A stretch of 55,732 bases of DNA from Bacteroidaceae bacterium (GTDB lineage Bacteria; Bacteroidota; Bacteroidia; Bacteroidales; Bacteroidaceae): positions 1 through 55,732 of the forward strand of contig JAGBPB010000034.1 of the NCBI GenBank assembly GCA_017633615.1. The letters run 5' to 3'. Below, piece by piece: positions 1 to 8,694 of the stretch. Position 1 is the stretch's first letter. Each line of letters opens with the position of its first letter. A program made the position numbers and the translations under genes. Below the pieces are notes generated by a model, which saw only the letters and a program-made list of their open reading frames with translations, had not been told where the DNA came from and ran no database searches.

Positions 1-1
1 T

Positions 2-640
2 ACCTGGACCAATCCCGATACCTACGCCAATGCCGAGCGCCAGCTTACCGATATGATACGCCGCGACCAGAACCGCGCCAACGTAATCATCTGGAGCGTA
101 GCCAATGAGACTCCCCACAGCCCAGAGCGCGACAAGTTCCTGAGCAGCCTGGCCAAGACCGCACGCAGCCTGGATGACACCCGTCTCATATCGATGGCTA
201 TGGAGGTGACATCGGCCTCCAACTACAAGAACCGCCTGCAGGACAACATGAACGAGTACGTAGATGTGATATCGTTCAACCAGTACATCGGCTGGTACAG
301 GGATGTCAACGACGCACCCAAGATGGAATGGGAAATCCCGTATGACAAACCGGTTATAGTAAGCGAGTTCGGAGGCGGCGCCCGATACGGCCTTCACGGA
401 GATAAGAACGAGCGCTGGACCGAGGAGTTCCAGGAAAACCTCTACATAGAGAACCTGGCAATGCTGGACAAGATAGAGGGTCTGGTAGGCACCACCCCCT
501 GGATCATGAAGGATTTCCGCTCACCGCGCCGCGTGCTGGACGGCATCCAGGACTACTACAACCGCAAAGGCCTCTACTCTGACAAGGGCGAGAAAAAGAA
601 AGCCTTCTACATCCTCCAATCCTGGTACAGCACAAAATGA
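2..640 (+). CDS. Glycoside hydrolase family 2, C-terminal part (beta-glucuronidase/beta-galactosidase-like), 5' truncated
   Basis: The open frame enters from the window edge, so only the last 212 residues are present. They are the catalytic TIM-barrel end of a GH2 enzyme. The acid/base glutamate lies in VIIWSVANETP (about visible residue 36) and the nucleophile in PVIVSEFGGG (about 122). VANE and the FNQYIGWY segment resemble beta-glucuronidases more than LacZ, but GH2 members of this shape also act on galactosides, so the substrate is open. The N-terminal sugar-binding and Ig-like domains and any signal peptide lie outside the window. The TGA stop at 638-640 lies inside the left arm of an inverted repeat. 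The gene converges on uvrA. In a glycan-degrading Bacteroidales this is probably a periplasmic exo-enzyme (inference). Confidence 0.85.
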   Translation, partial: TWTNPDTYANAERQLTDMIRRDQNRANVIIWSVANETPHSPERDKFLSSLAKTARSLDDTRLISMAMEVTSASNYKNRLQDNMNEYVDVISFNQYIGWYRDVNDAPKMEWEIPYDKPVIVSEFGGGARYGLHGDKNERWTEEFQENLYIENLAMLDKIEGLVGTTPWIMKDFRSPRRVLDGIQDYYNRKGLYSDKGEKKKAFYILQSWYSTK

Positions 641-718
641 TACAATTGGGGACAGACCCCTTTTGTATCATTTTTGGAAAATAGTACAAAAGGGGTCTGT
701 CCCCAATTGTATCATTTT
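634..718. repeat. Perfect 34-bp inverted repeat (REP-like palindrome) between convergent genes
   Basis: Arms 634-667 and 685-718 are exact reverse complements around a 17-nt spacer. Each arm carries the core GGGGACAGACCCC flanked by TACAATT and TTTTGTA. The outer end of each arm reads AAAATGA, which gives the Lys-stop end of the GH2 gene on the plus strand and of uvrA on the minus strand. A transcript from either side could fold into a long hairpin, so it may serve as a bidirectional terminator. A shorter relative lies at 46677-46715. Confidence 0.9.
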
Positions 719-3576
719 AGCGAGAGCTCTTCAGAGAGGAAGCGGGAGGTGTAGCCCTTGCCGCATGAAGCGACCTGCTCAGGAGTGCCTTGAGCTACAA
801 TCATGCCGCCGCCGCGACCGCCTTCGGGACCGATGTCGATTATCCAGTCAGCCTGCTTGATAACATCCATGTTGTGCTCAATTACTATGACCGTGTTACC
901 CTTGTCAACCAGGCGGTTAAGCACGCTCATAAGCACACGGATATCTTCAAAATGAAGGCCTGTAGTAGGCTCATCAAGAATGTAGAGCGTCTTGCCGGTA
1001 TCACGTTTGGCCAGCTCCGTAGCCAGTTTTACGCGCTGGCTCTCACCACCGGATATAGTAGTTGAAGGTTGTCCCAGTTTAAGGTATCCCAAGCCCACAT
1101 CTTGAAGCACCTTTATCTTGTTCAAAATGGTAGGAACGTTCTCAAAGAACTCAACAGCCATATTGATGGTCATGTCAAGTACATCGGCTATGGATTTGCC
1201 TTTATAACGCACCTCAAGGGTCTCACGGTTATAACGCTTGCCGTGACAAACCTCACAGGGTACCATCACATCAGGCAGGAAATTCATCTCAATGGTCTTG
1301 TAACCGTTACCGCCACAGGCCTCACAACGTCCTCCTGATACGTTGAAAGAGAAACGTCCTGGCTTATATGCACGTATCCTTGATTCCGGCAACTCCACAA
1401 AAAGCTGACGGATATCACTGAAAACGCCGGTATATGTAGCAGGATTGGAGCGCGGGGAACGGCCTATGGGAGACTGGTCCACATCCACAACCTTATCAAT
1501 AAAGTCGATTCCATCGACAGAATCATATTCAAGCGGTTCCTTTAGCGAACGGTAGAACTTCTGGGACAGGATGGGCTGAAGAGTCTCATTTACGAGTGTT
1601 GACTTGCCACTGCCCGAAACGCCGGTAACACATATCAGTTTACCAAGCGGAAACTCCACACTGATATTCTTGAGATTATTGCCTCTGCAACCATGCAGGA
1701 CTATGCTTTGGCCATTACCGGCACGGCGCCCAGAAAGAGAGCCCGATGCCGTATCCAGCTTGCCGTTCAGATAGCCTGCGGTAAGGGTTTCTGTCTTAAG
1801 CATCTCATCAACGGTTCCCTGGAACACTACTTCACCACCCTTGCGCCCGGCACGCGGACCAAGGTCGATGATCCAGTCTGCAGCCAGCATCATATCGCGG
1901 TCATGCTCCACCACAAGCACGGTATTGCCGCCGTCGCGCAACTGCTTGAGTGATTCTATAAGACGCACATTGTCACGCTGATGCAGACCTATGCTGGGCT
2001 CATCAAGGATGTAAAGTACATTGACCAGTTTGGAGCCTATCTGAGTAGCCAGACGAATGCGCTGCTCCTCACCACCGGACAGAGACTCAGCCGGACGGTT
2101 AAGAGAGAGATAATCCAGCCCCACGTCAAGCATGAACTGCAGGCGGGTACGTATTTCCTTGAGTATCTCTGATGCTATGGTACGCTGGCGCTCACTCAGG
2201 CGAGGCTCAACGTTACATGCCCACTCATAAAGATCCTGGATATCCATCGATGCCAGCTCATATATGTTCTTGCCGTCAATGCGGAAATTCAGTGCCTCCT
2301 TGTTCAGGCGGGCGCCACCACACTCGGGGCATACACGGGTCACAGCAAACTGGTCTGCCCACTTCTGCTCTGCTGCGGTCAGGTCTGTCTGTTGCTGGAG
2401 TGAGCGCACATACTTGACTACACCCTCATACTCCATGAACACAGCATCGGCCTCACTGTTTATGCCGGTTATCTGAACCTTGATGCGCTCATCACTGCCG
2501 TTGAGCAGCTCATCAATCACATCATTGGTCATCTCCGATATGGGAGTATCCAGCGTATAGTCATATTTGTTAAGCAGAGCTGTTATCTGCCTGAATATAA
2601 GCGTATTCTTAAACGGTCCCAGAGGAGCTACGGCACCCTGGCGCACTGAAAGTGAACGGTCAGGCAGTACCTTGTCCTCATCAACAGCCGATATATATCC
2701 CAATCCCTTGCACTTGGGGCAGAAACCCTGCGGTGAGTTGAAAGAGAAGTTGTGCGGAGCTGGGTCATGATAAGAGAGGCCGGTTACCGGGCACATCAGA
2801 CGCTTGCTGTAGTGGCGCAGAACGCCTTGCTCCGGACGTCCGGGAATCTTTTCTTCCGGCATGGAGAGAATCATCATAAGACCGTCACCCTGCTTCATGG
2901 CAAGTGATACGCTGTCAGCAAGGCGGTGCTTATACTTCTCATTGACAATGAGTTTCTCAATAACCACCTCAATATCGTGATTGCGGTAACGGTCCAGCTT
3001 CATGCCGGGCTTGACTTCACGCAGTTCACCATCCACACGAACATTCAGATAACCCTTACGGCGTATGCTCTCAAACAGTTCCTTGTAGTGTCCCTTGCGG
3101 TTGCGTACCAGCGGAGCCAACACATAGATACGTTGCCCGCCATACTCGTTCACCACAAGTTCCACAATCTGCTCCTCAGTGAACTTGACCATCTTCTCAC
3201 CGCTTAGGTATGAGAAAGCCTCACCCGCACGGGCAAACAGCAGACGCAGATAGTCATACACCTCTGTAACCGTACCTACAGTTGAACGCGGGTTGCGGTT
3301 GGTGGTCTTCTGCTCTATTGAAATAACGGGACTGAGTCCTGTAATGCGGTCCACATCCGGACGTTGCAGGTTGCCCAGAAAGTTGCGTGCATAAGCTGAG
3401 AAAGTCTCTATGTAACGGCGCTGACCTTCAGCGTAGATAGTGTCAAATGCCAATGATGACTTGCCGCTTCCGCTAAGTCCCGTAACCACGGTGAGTGACT
3501 TGTGCGGAATCTCTACATCAATGTTTTTCAGGTTATTAGACCTGGCACCTGTAACAACTATCCTGCCCTTATCCAT
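712..3576 (-). CDS. uvrA: UvrABC excinuclease subunit A
   Basis: UvrA is the damage-recognition ATPase of nucleotide excision repair; it loads UvrB on damaged DNA. At 954 residues it is close to the usual 940. Two ABC ATPase halves are visible: Walker [10 protein letters not shown] at 33-41 and GVSGSGKST near 651, with signatures [12 protein letters not shown] and [12 protein letters not shown]. The C-terminal zinc module is complete (CEAC and CEVC, about 748-776). The first zinc module is not: CPVTG near 261 replaces the usual CPxCG, although CPKC follows about 20 residues later. The start ATG (3574-3576) shares one base with the TGA of the upstream gene (TGATG), implying translational coupling. 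The stop lies in the inverted repeat. uvrB sits 8 kb away as its own unit. Confidence 0.97.
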   Translation of the reverse strand: MDKGRIVVTGARSNNLKNIDVEIPHKSLTVVTGLSGSGKSSLAFDTIYAEGQRRYIETFSAYARNFLGNLQRPDVDRITGLSPVISIEQKTTNRNPRSTVGTVTEVYDYLRLLFARAGEAFSYLSGEKMVKFTEEQIVELVVNEYGGQRIYVLAPLVRNRKGHYKELFESIRRKGYLNVRVDGELREVKPGMKLDRYRNHDIEVVIEKLIVNEKYKHRLADSVSLAMKQGDGLMMILSMPEEKIPGRPEQGVLRHYSKRLMCPVTGLSYHDPAPHNFSFNSPQGFCPKCKGLGYISAVDEDKVLPDRSLSVRQGAVAPLGPFKNTLIFRQITALLNKYDYTLDTPISEMTNDVIDELLNGSDERIKVQITGINSEADAVFMEYEGVVKYVRSLQQQTDLTAAEQKWADQFAVTRVCPECGGARLNKEALNFRIDGKNIYELASMDIQDLYEWACNVEPRLSERQRTIASEILKEIRTRLQFMLDVGLDYLSLNRPAESLSGGEEQRIRLATQIGSKLVNVLYILDEPSIGLHQRDNVRLIESLKQLRDGGNTVLVVEHDRDMMLAADWIIDLGPRAGRKGGEVVFQGTVDEMLKTETLTAGYLNGKLDTASGSLSGRRAGNGQSIVLHGCRGNNLKNISVEFPLGKLICVTGVSGSGKSTLVNETLQPILSQKFYRSLKEPLEYDSVDGIDFIDKVVDVDQSPIGRSPRSNPATYTGVFSDIRQLFVELPESRIRAYKPGRFSFNVSGGRCEACGGNGYKTIEMNFLPDVMVPCEVCHGKRYNRETLEVRYKGKSIADVLDMTINMAVEFFENVPTILNKIKVLQDVGLGYLKLGQPSTTISGGESQRVKLATELAKRDTGKTLYILDEPTTGLHFEDIRVLMSVLNRLVDKGNTVIVIEHNMDVIKQADWIIDIGPEGGRGGGMIVAQGTPEQVASCGKGYTSRFLSEELSLK

Positions 3577-4364
3577 CAGTTCTGTATTCCCAGTCCTTTA
3601 AGTACGTTTATATCAGCTTTTCTCTCAATCTTGCGGCCGCCCGCACCGGTAGCCTGCACATTGATGAAATATACGCCGTCATTCACCACACTGCCGTTGT
3701 ATGTACCGTCCCATATCTCAAACAGGTAGCCGCCGTCATTGTCAGGCTCCGCATCTGAAGGAAGGACTCTGTCCATTGGGCCCGATATGGTCTTTATGGT
3801 CTGGCCCCAACGGTTGAATATGGCAATGTTTATGTTTACCACTGAACGGGTGTATATCTTGTAAACATCGTTTATTCCGTCATTGTTGGGTGAAAATGCG
3901 TTGAAAAGGCGTATTTCTGAGTCATCAACCGTAAAAAGTATTGAATCCACATATCCACCGGGTATGGTCTCAACGGAATCCCTGTCCCTGTATGACCAGG
4001 CGTAGTTTACCTGAAACTTACCATAGTCAGTAAACTCATACTCCGTCTCCTTTTCCTGACGCTTAAGGTAATCTTGCGTAACCTGTGTCTCACCGTCCGT
4101 GTATGAACGTATCACCTTCCATTCCGGGAAAAGCAGATAATCCTTACCGTCATCTGATTTAAGTGATGAGACAAACCTGGCCCTTAGCGGCACGTTGAGC
4201 GTTGAGGGGGCAGACTCACCTGGTGCAAGCACTGTTGAATCACCTGATACTGAAATCAGGATAACCTTGACATCTACCTGAGGGGTGCCTGCTACGGCAG
4301 AAACAGTTGATGCCAGCATTACAGCTACAACAGACAGAAACACTAAAAATATCCGCTTTTTCAT
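3576..4364 (-). CDS. Secreted protein with CHU_C / gliding-motility-associated C-terminal domain
   Basis: The 262-residue product starts at MKKRIFLVF with a clear signal peptide ending near VSAVAG. The C-terminal ~95 residues match the CHU_C (gliding-motility-associated, type B sorting-like) domain: [14 protein letters not shown], then [16 protein letters not shown] and [12 protein letters not shown]. In Bacteroidota this domain routes proteins through the type IX secretion system where one exists; no T9SS gene is visible here. The middle has no motif I recognise. A frame with an ATG 15 nt upstream exists, but the -7 element TACTTTTG at 4384-4391 places the transcription start about there, so the inner ATG is chosen. 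Its stop overlaps the uvrA start, making an operon with uvrA. Confidence 0.8.
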   Translation of the reverse strand: MKKRIFLVFLSVVAVMLASTVSAVAGTPQVDVKVILISVSGDSTVLAPGESAPSTLNVPLRARFVSSLKSDDGKDYLLFPEWKVIRSYTDGETQVTQDYLKRQEKETEYEFTDYGKFQVNYAWSYRDRDSVETIPGGYVDSILFTVDDSEIRLFNAFSPNNDGINDVYKIYTRSVVNINIAIFNRWGQTIKTISGPMDRVLPSDAEPDNDGGYLFEIWDGTYNGSVVNDGVYFINVQATGAGGRKIERKADINVLKGLGIQN

Positions 4365-4383
4365 ATAGGTCCGTTTCAAAACG

Positions 4384-4391
4384 CAAAAGTA
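4384..4391 (-). promoter_or_regulatory. -7 promoter element TACTTTTG for the CHU_C gene and uvrA
   Basis: The minus strand reads TACTTTTG, matching the Bacteroidota -7 consensus TAnnTTTG. It lies 20 bases before the ATG at 4364 and is the only such element seen upstream of uvrA. Confidence 0.6.
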
Positions 4392-4407
4392 CTCAAAATA
4401 ATCGTTA

Positions 4408-4442
4408 TTATCATAAACGAAGACTTAGCCCATTTATGATAA
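4408..4442. repeat. Inverted repeat between divergent promoters (possible operator)
   Basis: TTATCATAAA (4408-4417) and TTTATGATAA (4433-4442) are exact reverse complements separated by 15 bases. They sit between the -7 elements of the divergent CHU_C and LysM genes, over the probable -33 regions of both. A protein binding here could affect both units; this is inference from position. Confidence 0.45.
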
Positions 4443-4448
4443 AAAAGT

Positions 4449-4456
4449 TATCTTTG
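4449..4456 (+). promoter_or_regulatory. -7 promoter element TATCTTTG for the LysM gene
   Basis: TATCTTTG matches the Bacteroidota -7 consensus. The first ATG of the LysM gene follows 10 bases later and a second in-frame ATG 6 bases after that. Confidence 0.65.
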
Positions 4457-4466
4457 CGCAAAATAT

Positions 4467-6293
4467 ATGAAGATGAAAAATCTCAATAGGATTATTTCAA
4501 CGGCATTGCTTGCCCTGCTGTTCACTCTTCAGGCAGGAGCCCAGGACTTTTTTCTGCATACCGTAACCAAAGGACAGGGCCTCTACTCCATCTCAAGGAT
4601 GTATGGAGTCACAGAAGATGATATCATCAAACTTAATCCCGGCAGTGAGAAAGTGATAAAGGTGGGCGAGCAGTTGCGCATCCCTAACAGGCAGCAACCA
4701 AGCTCAGGCCATTTCCATACCATCCAGAAAGGTGAGACACTATACCGTCTGTCAGTTGAAAACCGTGTTTCAATCAAGGAGATTTGCGATGCCAATCCAG
4801 GACTGTCAGCCGATAACTTCAAGATAGGTCAGGTAATAATAATACCCGCCCCCTCCGATGAGGACCCGCTGGTTTCAACCGTTGAACAGGCAAATACAGG
4901 CCTGGTTCCCAAGAGCACCCTCAAGGATATTGAGACTGCTACAGCTCAGACCCCCAAGTTCAAGACCACGCATACAGTAGCACGCAGGGAGACCATCTAC
5001 AAACTGTCCAGGATGTACGGAATAACCCAGGCTGAGTTCCTGGACGCCAACCCTGAATTCCGCAACAAGAAACTGCGCAAGGGAGCGGTAGTCAACATAC
5101 CGTTCTCACAAGAAGAGTTGGCACAGCTTGAACATGAGCGCAATCAGGCGCGTTCCAGGATAGAATCTATCCCTGACAGCACATTGTTCTTCATAAACGG
5201 CACAGCCTCCCTTCCTCAGGATGACGGAATACTGACAGCTGCACTCATCCTGCCTTTCTCACTCAGTGACACAGCCTCTGTTGATCAGAAAAAGATGGTT
5301 GAGTTCTATCAAGGCATGCTTCTGGCGCTGGAGAAACTCAAGAATGAGAAAATATCTGTAAATCTTAAGGTGTTTGATTCCAAGGGAGAAAACAGCCCCT
5401 TGACACCACTGCTTGAAAGCGGAAAGCTGGATGATGTAGATATCATATTCGGCCCCAAACTGCCTACACATATATCAGAAGCCGCCAAGTGGTCAACCCA
5501 GCACAAAGTGCCTCTGATACTCCCCATGAACGCCAATGCCGATGATGTGTTCAACAACCCCTACGTCTATCAGCTGAACACTCCCCAGTCATACTCACTG
5601 GATGAGATTTATAACCATTTCTTCAAACTGTTCCGCAACCCCAATGTCATCTTCCTGAATGATGACAATAATGACACAGACTTTATCCAAGGGCTCAAGA
5701 ACGCCCTCTCAGACCACGGTTTCGCATACACGTCAATACCCATAAAAAACGCCTCACAAACTCTTGACAATGCACTTGTGGCCGGCAAACAGAATATATT
5801 CATCATCAACTCTTCCAGCAGCGTATCGCTCAATTCCGTTCTGCCTGTTCTGCAGTTGACCACACGCAGCAAATCACCGGAAATTGAGACTCACCTGTTC
5901 GGTTATCCTGAATACCAGATTTATGCTTCAGACCATCTGGATGAACTCTATGAGGTTGACACATGGTTCTACAGCTGGTTCTACACCAATAACATGCTGC
6001 GTGAATCAGTGGAGTTCAACACATCATTCCGCCGTGCTTTCAGCCGTCAGATGATGATAAGTTACCCCAGTTTCGCCTCTTACGGTTATGATACGGCATA
6101 CTATTTCCTGAAAGGTCTTTCCAAATACGGTAAAAGACTGGACAACAACCTGAACAAGATCCGTACAAACCCTGTTCAGATGGGCTTCAAGTTTGAACGC
6201 GTCAACAACTGGGGCGGGTTCATTAACCGCAAGATATACTTTGTACACTTCTCCAACGACTTTAAAGTTGAGAAGATTGATTTTGACAAATGA
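4467..6293 (+). CDS. LysM-repeat protein with periplasmic-binding-protein-like domain
   Basis: This 608-residue exported protein has a signal peptide ending near AGAQ and three LysM peptidoglycan-binding modules (about 29-75, 82-128 and 168-212; for example KGETLYRLS and RRETIYKLSRMYG). The remaining ~370 residues resemble a type 1 periplasmic binding fold of the LivK/YraM kind. By analogy with YraM/LpoA-type proteins it may act at the cell wall, for instance in peptidoglycan synthesis or sensing; that is inference. A start two codons downstream (4473) is equally possible. Its TGA overlaps the ATG of the next gene (ATGA), so the two are coupled. Confidence 0.8.
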   Translation: MKMKNLNRIISTALLALLFTLQAGAQDFFLHTVTKGQGLYSISRMYGVTEDDIIKLNPGSEKVIKVGEQLRIPNRQQPSSGHFHTIQKGETLYRLSVENRVSIKEICDANPGLSADNFKIGQVIIIPAPSDEDPLVSTVEQANTGLVPKSTLKDIETATAQTPKFKTTHTVARRETIYKLSRMYGITQAEFLDANPEFRNKKLRKGAVVNIPFSQEELAQLEHERNQARSRIESIPDSTLFFINGTASLPQDDGILTAALILPFSLSDTASVDQKKMVEFYQGMLLALEKLKNEKISVNLKVFDSKGENSPLTPLLESGKLDDVDIIFGPKLPTHISEAAKWSTQHKVPLILPMNANADDVFNNPYVYQLNTPQSYSLDEIYNHFFKLFRNPNVIFLNDDNNDTDFIQGLKNALSDHGFAYTSIPIKNASQTLDNALVAGKQNIFIINSSSSVSLNSVLPVLQLTTRSKSPEIETHLFGYPEYQIYASDHLDELYEVDTWFYSWFYTNNMLRESVEFNTSFRRAFSRQMMISYPSFASYGYDTAYYFLKGLSKYGKRLDNNLNKIRTNPVQMGFKFERVNNWGGFINRKIYFVHFSNDFKVEKIDFDK

Positions 6294-6982
6294 GACGGTT
6301 CCTGTCAATATTGCTAATCTCTTTTTCCACGCTTACCGGTACGGCACAGGTAGGCAACCTGCGTAATACCCTTTCTGTAGGTTTCAGCGGCGGAATGGGT
6401 ACAAGCAGCGTATCTTTCATCCCATCCATCAAACAGCAGCTCAGTCTGGGACCTACATTCGGAGTAAGCCTGAGACATATCTCTGAGAAGTATTTCTTCC
6501 TGATATGCGGCACCCAGCTGGAGTGCAATTATGCAAGCCGCGGCTGGACAGAACTCATAGAGGATGGTTCAGGCAATGAATATACCCGTGTGGCAAGCTA
6601 TATTGAAATTCCTTTCCTGGCACATCTGGGGTTCGGGCGTGAGTACCGCGGATTCCAGGGACATATCAATCTGGGCCCCCAGATAGCATACCTTATAGGA
6701 GACAAGGAGATTTATGGAGGACAGAAGCCTTGGGATATCTCAAACCGTCCCAATCAGGTTACAGAACAGTACGGCAAGGCCATAGAGAATAAGCTTGACT
6801 ACGGAGTCACAGCCAGTCTGGGCTTTGAAATGCGTACCGGCGCAGGCAACTTCGGGTTTGAAGGCCGATACTACTTCGGTCTGGGCAATATCTTTGGCAT
6901 CACCAAGAAAGATTACTTTGGCCGTTGCGCAAACAGCACCATATCTCTCCGCGCAACCTACTCCTTCAATCTGATCCGATAA
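6290..6982 (+). CDS. Small outer-membrane beta-barrel protein (PorT-like)
   Basis: The 230-residue product has a signal peptide (MRRFLSILLISF to GTAQ) followed by alternating hydrophobic/polar strands rich in aromatic residues and glycine, ending in SLRATYSFNLIR, as in eight-stranded barrels of the PorT/OMP_b-brl_2 class. It overlaps the LysM gene by four bases, suggesting a joint envelope role. No catalytic motif is visible. Its stop abuts the stop of the convergent DUF4293 gene with no gap. Confidence 0.75.
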   Translation: MRRFLSILLISFSTLTGTAQVGNLRNTLSVGFSGGMGTSSVSFIPSIKQQLSLGPTFGVSLRHISEKYFFLICGTQLECNYASRGWTELIEDGSGNEYTRVASYIEIPFLAHLGFGREYRGFQGHINLGPQIAYLIGDKEIYGGQKPWDISNRPNQVTEQYGKAIENKLDYGVTASLGFEMRTGAGNFGFEGRYYFGLGNIFGITKKDYFGRCANSTISLRATYSFNLIR

Positions 6983-7459
6983 TCAGTCTCTAAGACGGAA
7001 GCCTGAAGCACGTGCTATTATAGCAGCTTCTGCTTTGGAAACGCCATGTATTGACATATACTCCAGCACCAGGCATATTAGCGGGAATGCAGCCGCAGGA
7101 CGCGGTCCGAATGATGCATCACCCTTGAGCAGGAGTACATAAATCACGAAAATGATATAATAACCTACCGTAAGCAGCATCATGAACACAAGCAGGCGTT
7201 TCTGCAGCACAAAGTTACGGAAGCCTGAAAGCAGCAGTTCAAATACGCCTACAGCCAATGTTACAATCAAGATTGCACCGAGAGCCCACAGCGCACCGCT
7301 GCTGTCGCCCTCAATGAAATTAAGACGGAAATTTGTAAGTTCCGCCGATGCTCCCTCCGCATCAACCAACAGGCCGATGGGAAGAAGAAGGCCGGCAAAC
7401 ATCAGAATACAGATGAGTGCCAGCCAAACTTGATGCAGGTAGAATTCTATCTTCATCAA
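6983..7459 (-). CDS. DUF4293 family integral membrane protein
   Basis: The 158-residue protein has four hydrophobic segments (about 10-30, 55-78, 88-112 and 118-138) and a charged tail, the pattern of DUF4293 proteins that follow rpoZ in Bacteroidales. Function is unknown. Its ATG overlaps the rpoZ stop by four bases, so it is the third gene of the bamD-rpoZ operon. Confidence 0.8.
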   Translation of the reverse strand: MMKIEFYLHQVWLALICILMFAGLLLPIGLLVDAEGASAELTNFRLNFIEGDSSGALWALGAILIVTLAVGVFELLLSGFRNFVLQKRLLVFMMLLTVGYYIIFVIYVLLLKGDASFGPRPAAAFPLICLVLEYMSIHGVSKAEAAIIARASGFRLRD

Positions 7460-7788
7460 AAGTTTTCCTTTTCCTTGGCGGGATTGCGGAAATAGATCTT
7501 GCCCTCCTCAAACTCCTGAGCAGCTATCAGAGTGGGTTTGGGAAGACGCTCATAATAGCGTGAAATCTCAATCTGCTCCCTGTTCTCAAACATCTCCTCC
7601 AGATTATCGGTGGTTGAACTGAACTCCTCAAGCTTTGACTTGAGCTCATCCTTCATCTCAACAGAAATCTGGTTGGCGCGCTTTCCCATGATTGCAACAC
7701 TCTCATAGATGTTGTTTGTGTCCTTTACAAAATCGACCAGGTCACGGGTAACAGTGTTGGTCGGAGCATTTGTTTTCTTGAAATCCAT
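7456..7788 (-). CDS. rpoZ: RNA polymerase omega subunit (Rpb6-like)
   Basis: The 110-residue protein has the Bacteroidota omega signature: an N-terminal helix pair around NIYESVAIMGKRANQIS, an acidic middle, and an ending that contains LPKPTLIAAQEF. Omega helps assemble and stabilise beta' in RNA polymerase. Gene order (bamD, rpoZ, DUF4293) is the one usual in Bacteroides relatives. The bamD stop lies one base upstream, so the three genes are likely one transcript. Confidence 0.88.
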   Translation of the reverse strand: MDFKKTNAPTNTVTRDLVDFVKDTNNIYESVAIMGKRANQISVEMKDELKSKLEEFSSTTDNLEEMFENREQIEISRYYERLPKPTLIAAQEFEEGKIYFRNPAKEKENF

Positions 7789-7789
7789 G

Positions 7790-8623
7790 TCAGTCTTCTA
7801 TAATTTGATTCTTGTTTCCTAAGTTTTTGGTGGCAGTGCGGAAAATCTTATCCGCCTCCTTCATATATTCACTCTCAGGGAACTCGTTCCTGAAAGCATA
7901 ATACTCATCAATAGCGTCACGGTACCTTTCATCGCGCTTATCCAGCACACTCTCCTGTGCCATCTGGAACTTGGCCCTGAGAACCAGCATGGAGAGCTTC
8001 TCGCGATACTTTGTATACGGATAGTCACGGAGAGCATTCTGAGCCACGATTATGCTGGAACGGTAGTTGTTGCCCAGATAATTGCCCATATTGTAATAGA
8101 GCTCGGCAGTACCTATCTCCTTCTCCACAAGACGGTCATTCATAGTGTAGATCATCTCTTCAGCCTCTTTGCGGTACTTGCTGTTGGGATAAGCCTCAAC
8201 GAACCTCTGCAACTGCATGATGGCATTGGTCGTGCTTGTAGCATCCAGGCGCGGATCAGGCGTATCCAGGAACAGACTCTTGCCTGACCAGAACAGACAG
8301 CTCTCTGAATAGATGCTGTTAGGAAATGACCTGTAGCAAGCCATATAATATTGCGCCGCTGAAAGGTAATCATCCAGATTGTAATAGCATGTGGCCAAAA
8401 GATACATAGACTCCTCAGCCTGCGCGGTACCGCGCTGATAAGCCACACACTCTTCAAGTACGGAACTGCAGGTAGTATAGCGTCCCTCCATGAACAGGGA
8501 TTTAGCCAGACTGTACTTGGTGTTATAATCTGATGCCTTCAGGATCTTGTTATATCCTGAGCAGGCTGACATAACAGCCAGAACAAGCATTGAAAGCAAT
8601 ACTGTAGACGCAGTTTTACGCAT
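7790..8623 (-). CDS. bamD: Outer membrane assembly lipoprotein BamD
   Basis: BamD is the essential TPR lipoprotein of the BAM complex that inserts beta-barrels. The start chosen (MRKTAST) gives 277 residues with a lipobox LAVMSAC (Cys21). TPR-like helices follow (SLFMEGRYTTCSSVLEECV, LATCYYNLDDYLSAAQYY and others). A longer frame begins 54 bases upstream, but the -7 element TACTTTTG at 8643-8650 lies within it, so the inner ATG is right. It heads the operon with rpoZ and the DUF4293 gene. Confidence 0.9.
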   Translation of the reverse strand: MRKTASTVLLSMLVLAVMSACSGYNKILKASDYNTKYSLAKSLFMEGRYTTCSSVLEECVAYQRGTAQAEESMYLLATCYYNLDDYLSAAQYYMACYRSFPNSIYSESCLFWSGKSLFLDTPDPRLDATSTTNAIMQLQRFVEAYPNSKYRKEAEEMIYTMNDRLVEKEIGTAELYYNMGNYLGNNYRSSIIVAQNALRDYPYTKYREKLSMLVLRAKFQMAQESVLDKRDERYRDAIDEYYAFRNEFPESEYMKEADKIFRTATKNLGNKNQIIED

Positions 8624-8642
8624 ACTCTGAAATTTCAATTTG

Positions 8643-8650
8643 CAAAAGTA
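8643..8650 (-). promoter_or_regulatory. -7 promoter element TACTTTTG for bamD
   Basis: The minus strand reads TACTTTTG 19 bases before the bamD ATG at 8623, a typical Bacteroidota spacing. Confidence 0.65.
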
Positions 8651-8694
8651 CCTATTTTGAACGAACGGAGCAAACATGCGCCCGTTATTTAATA

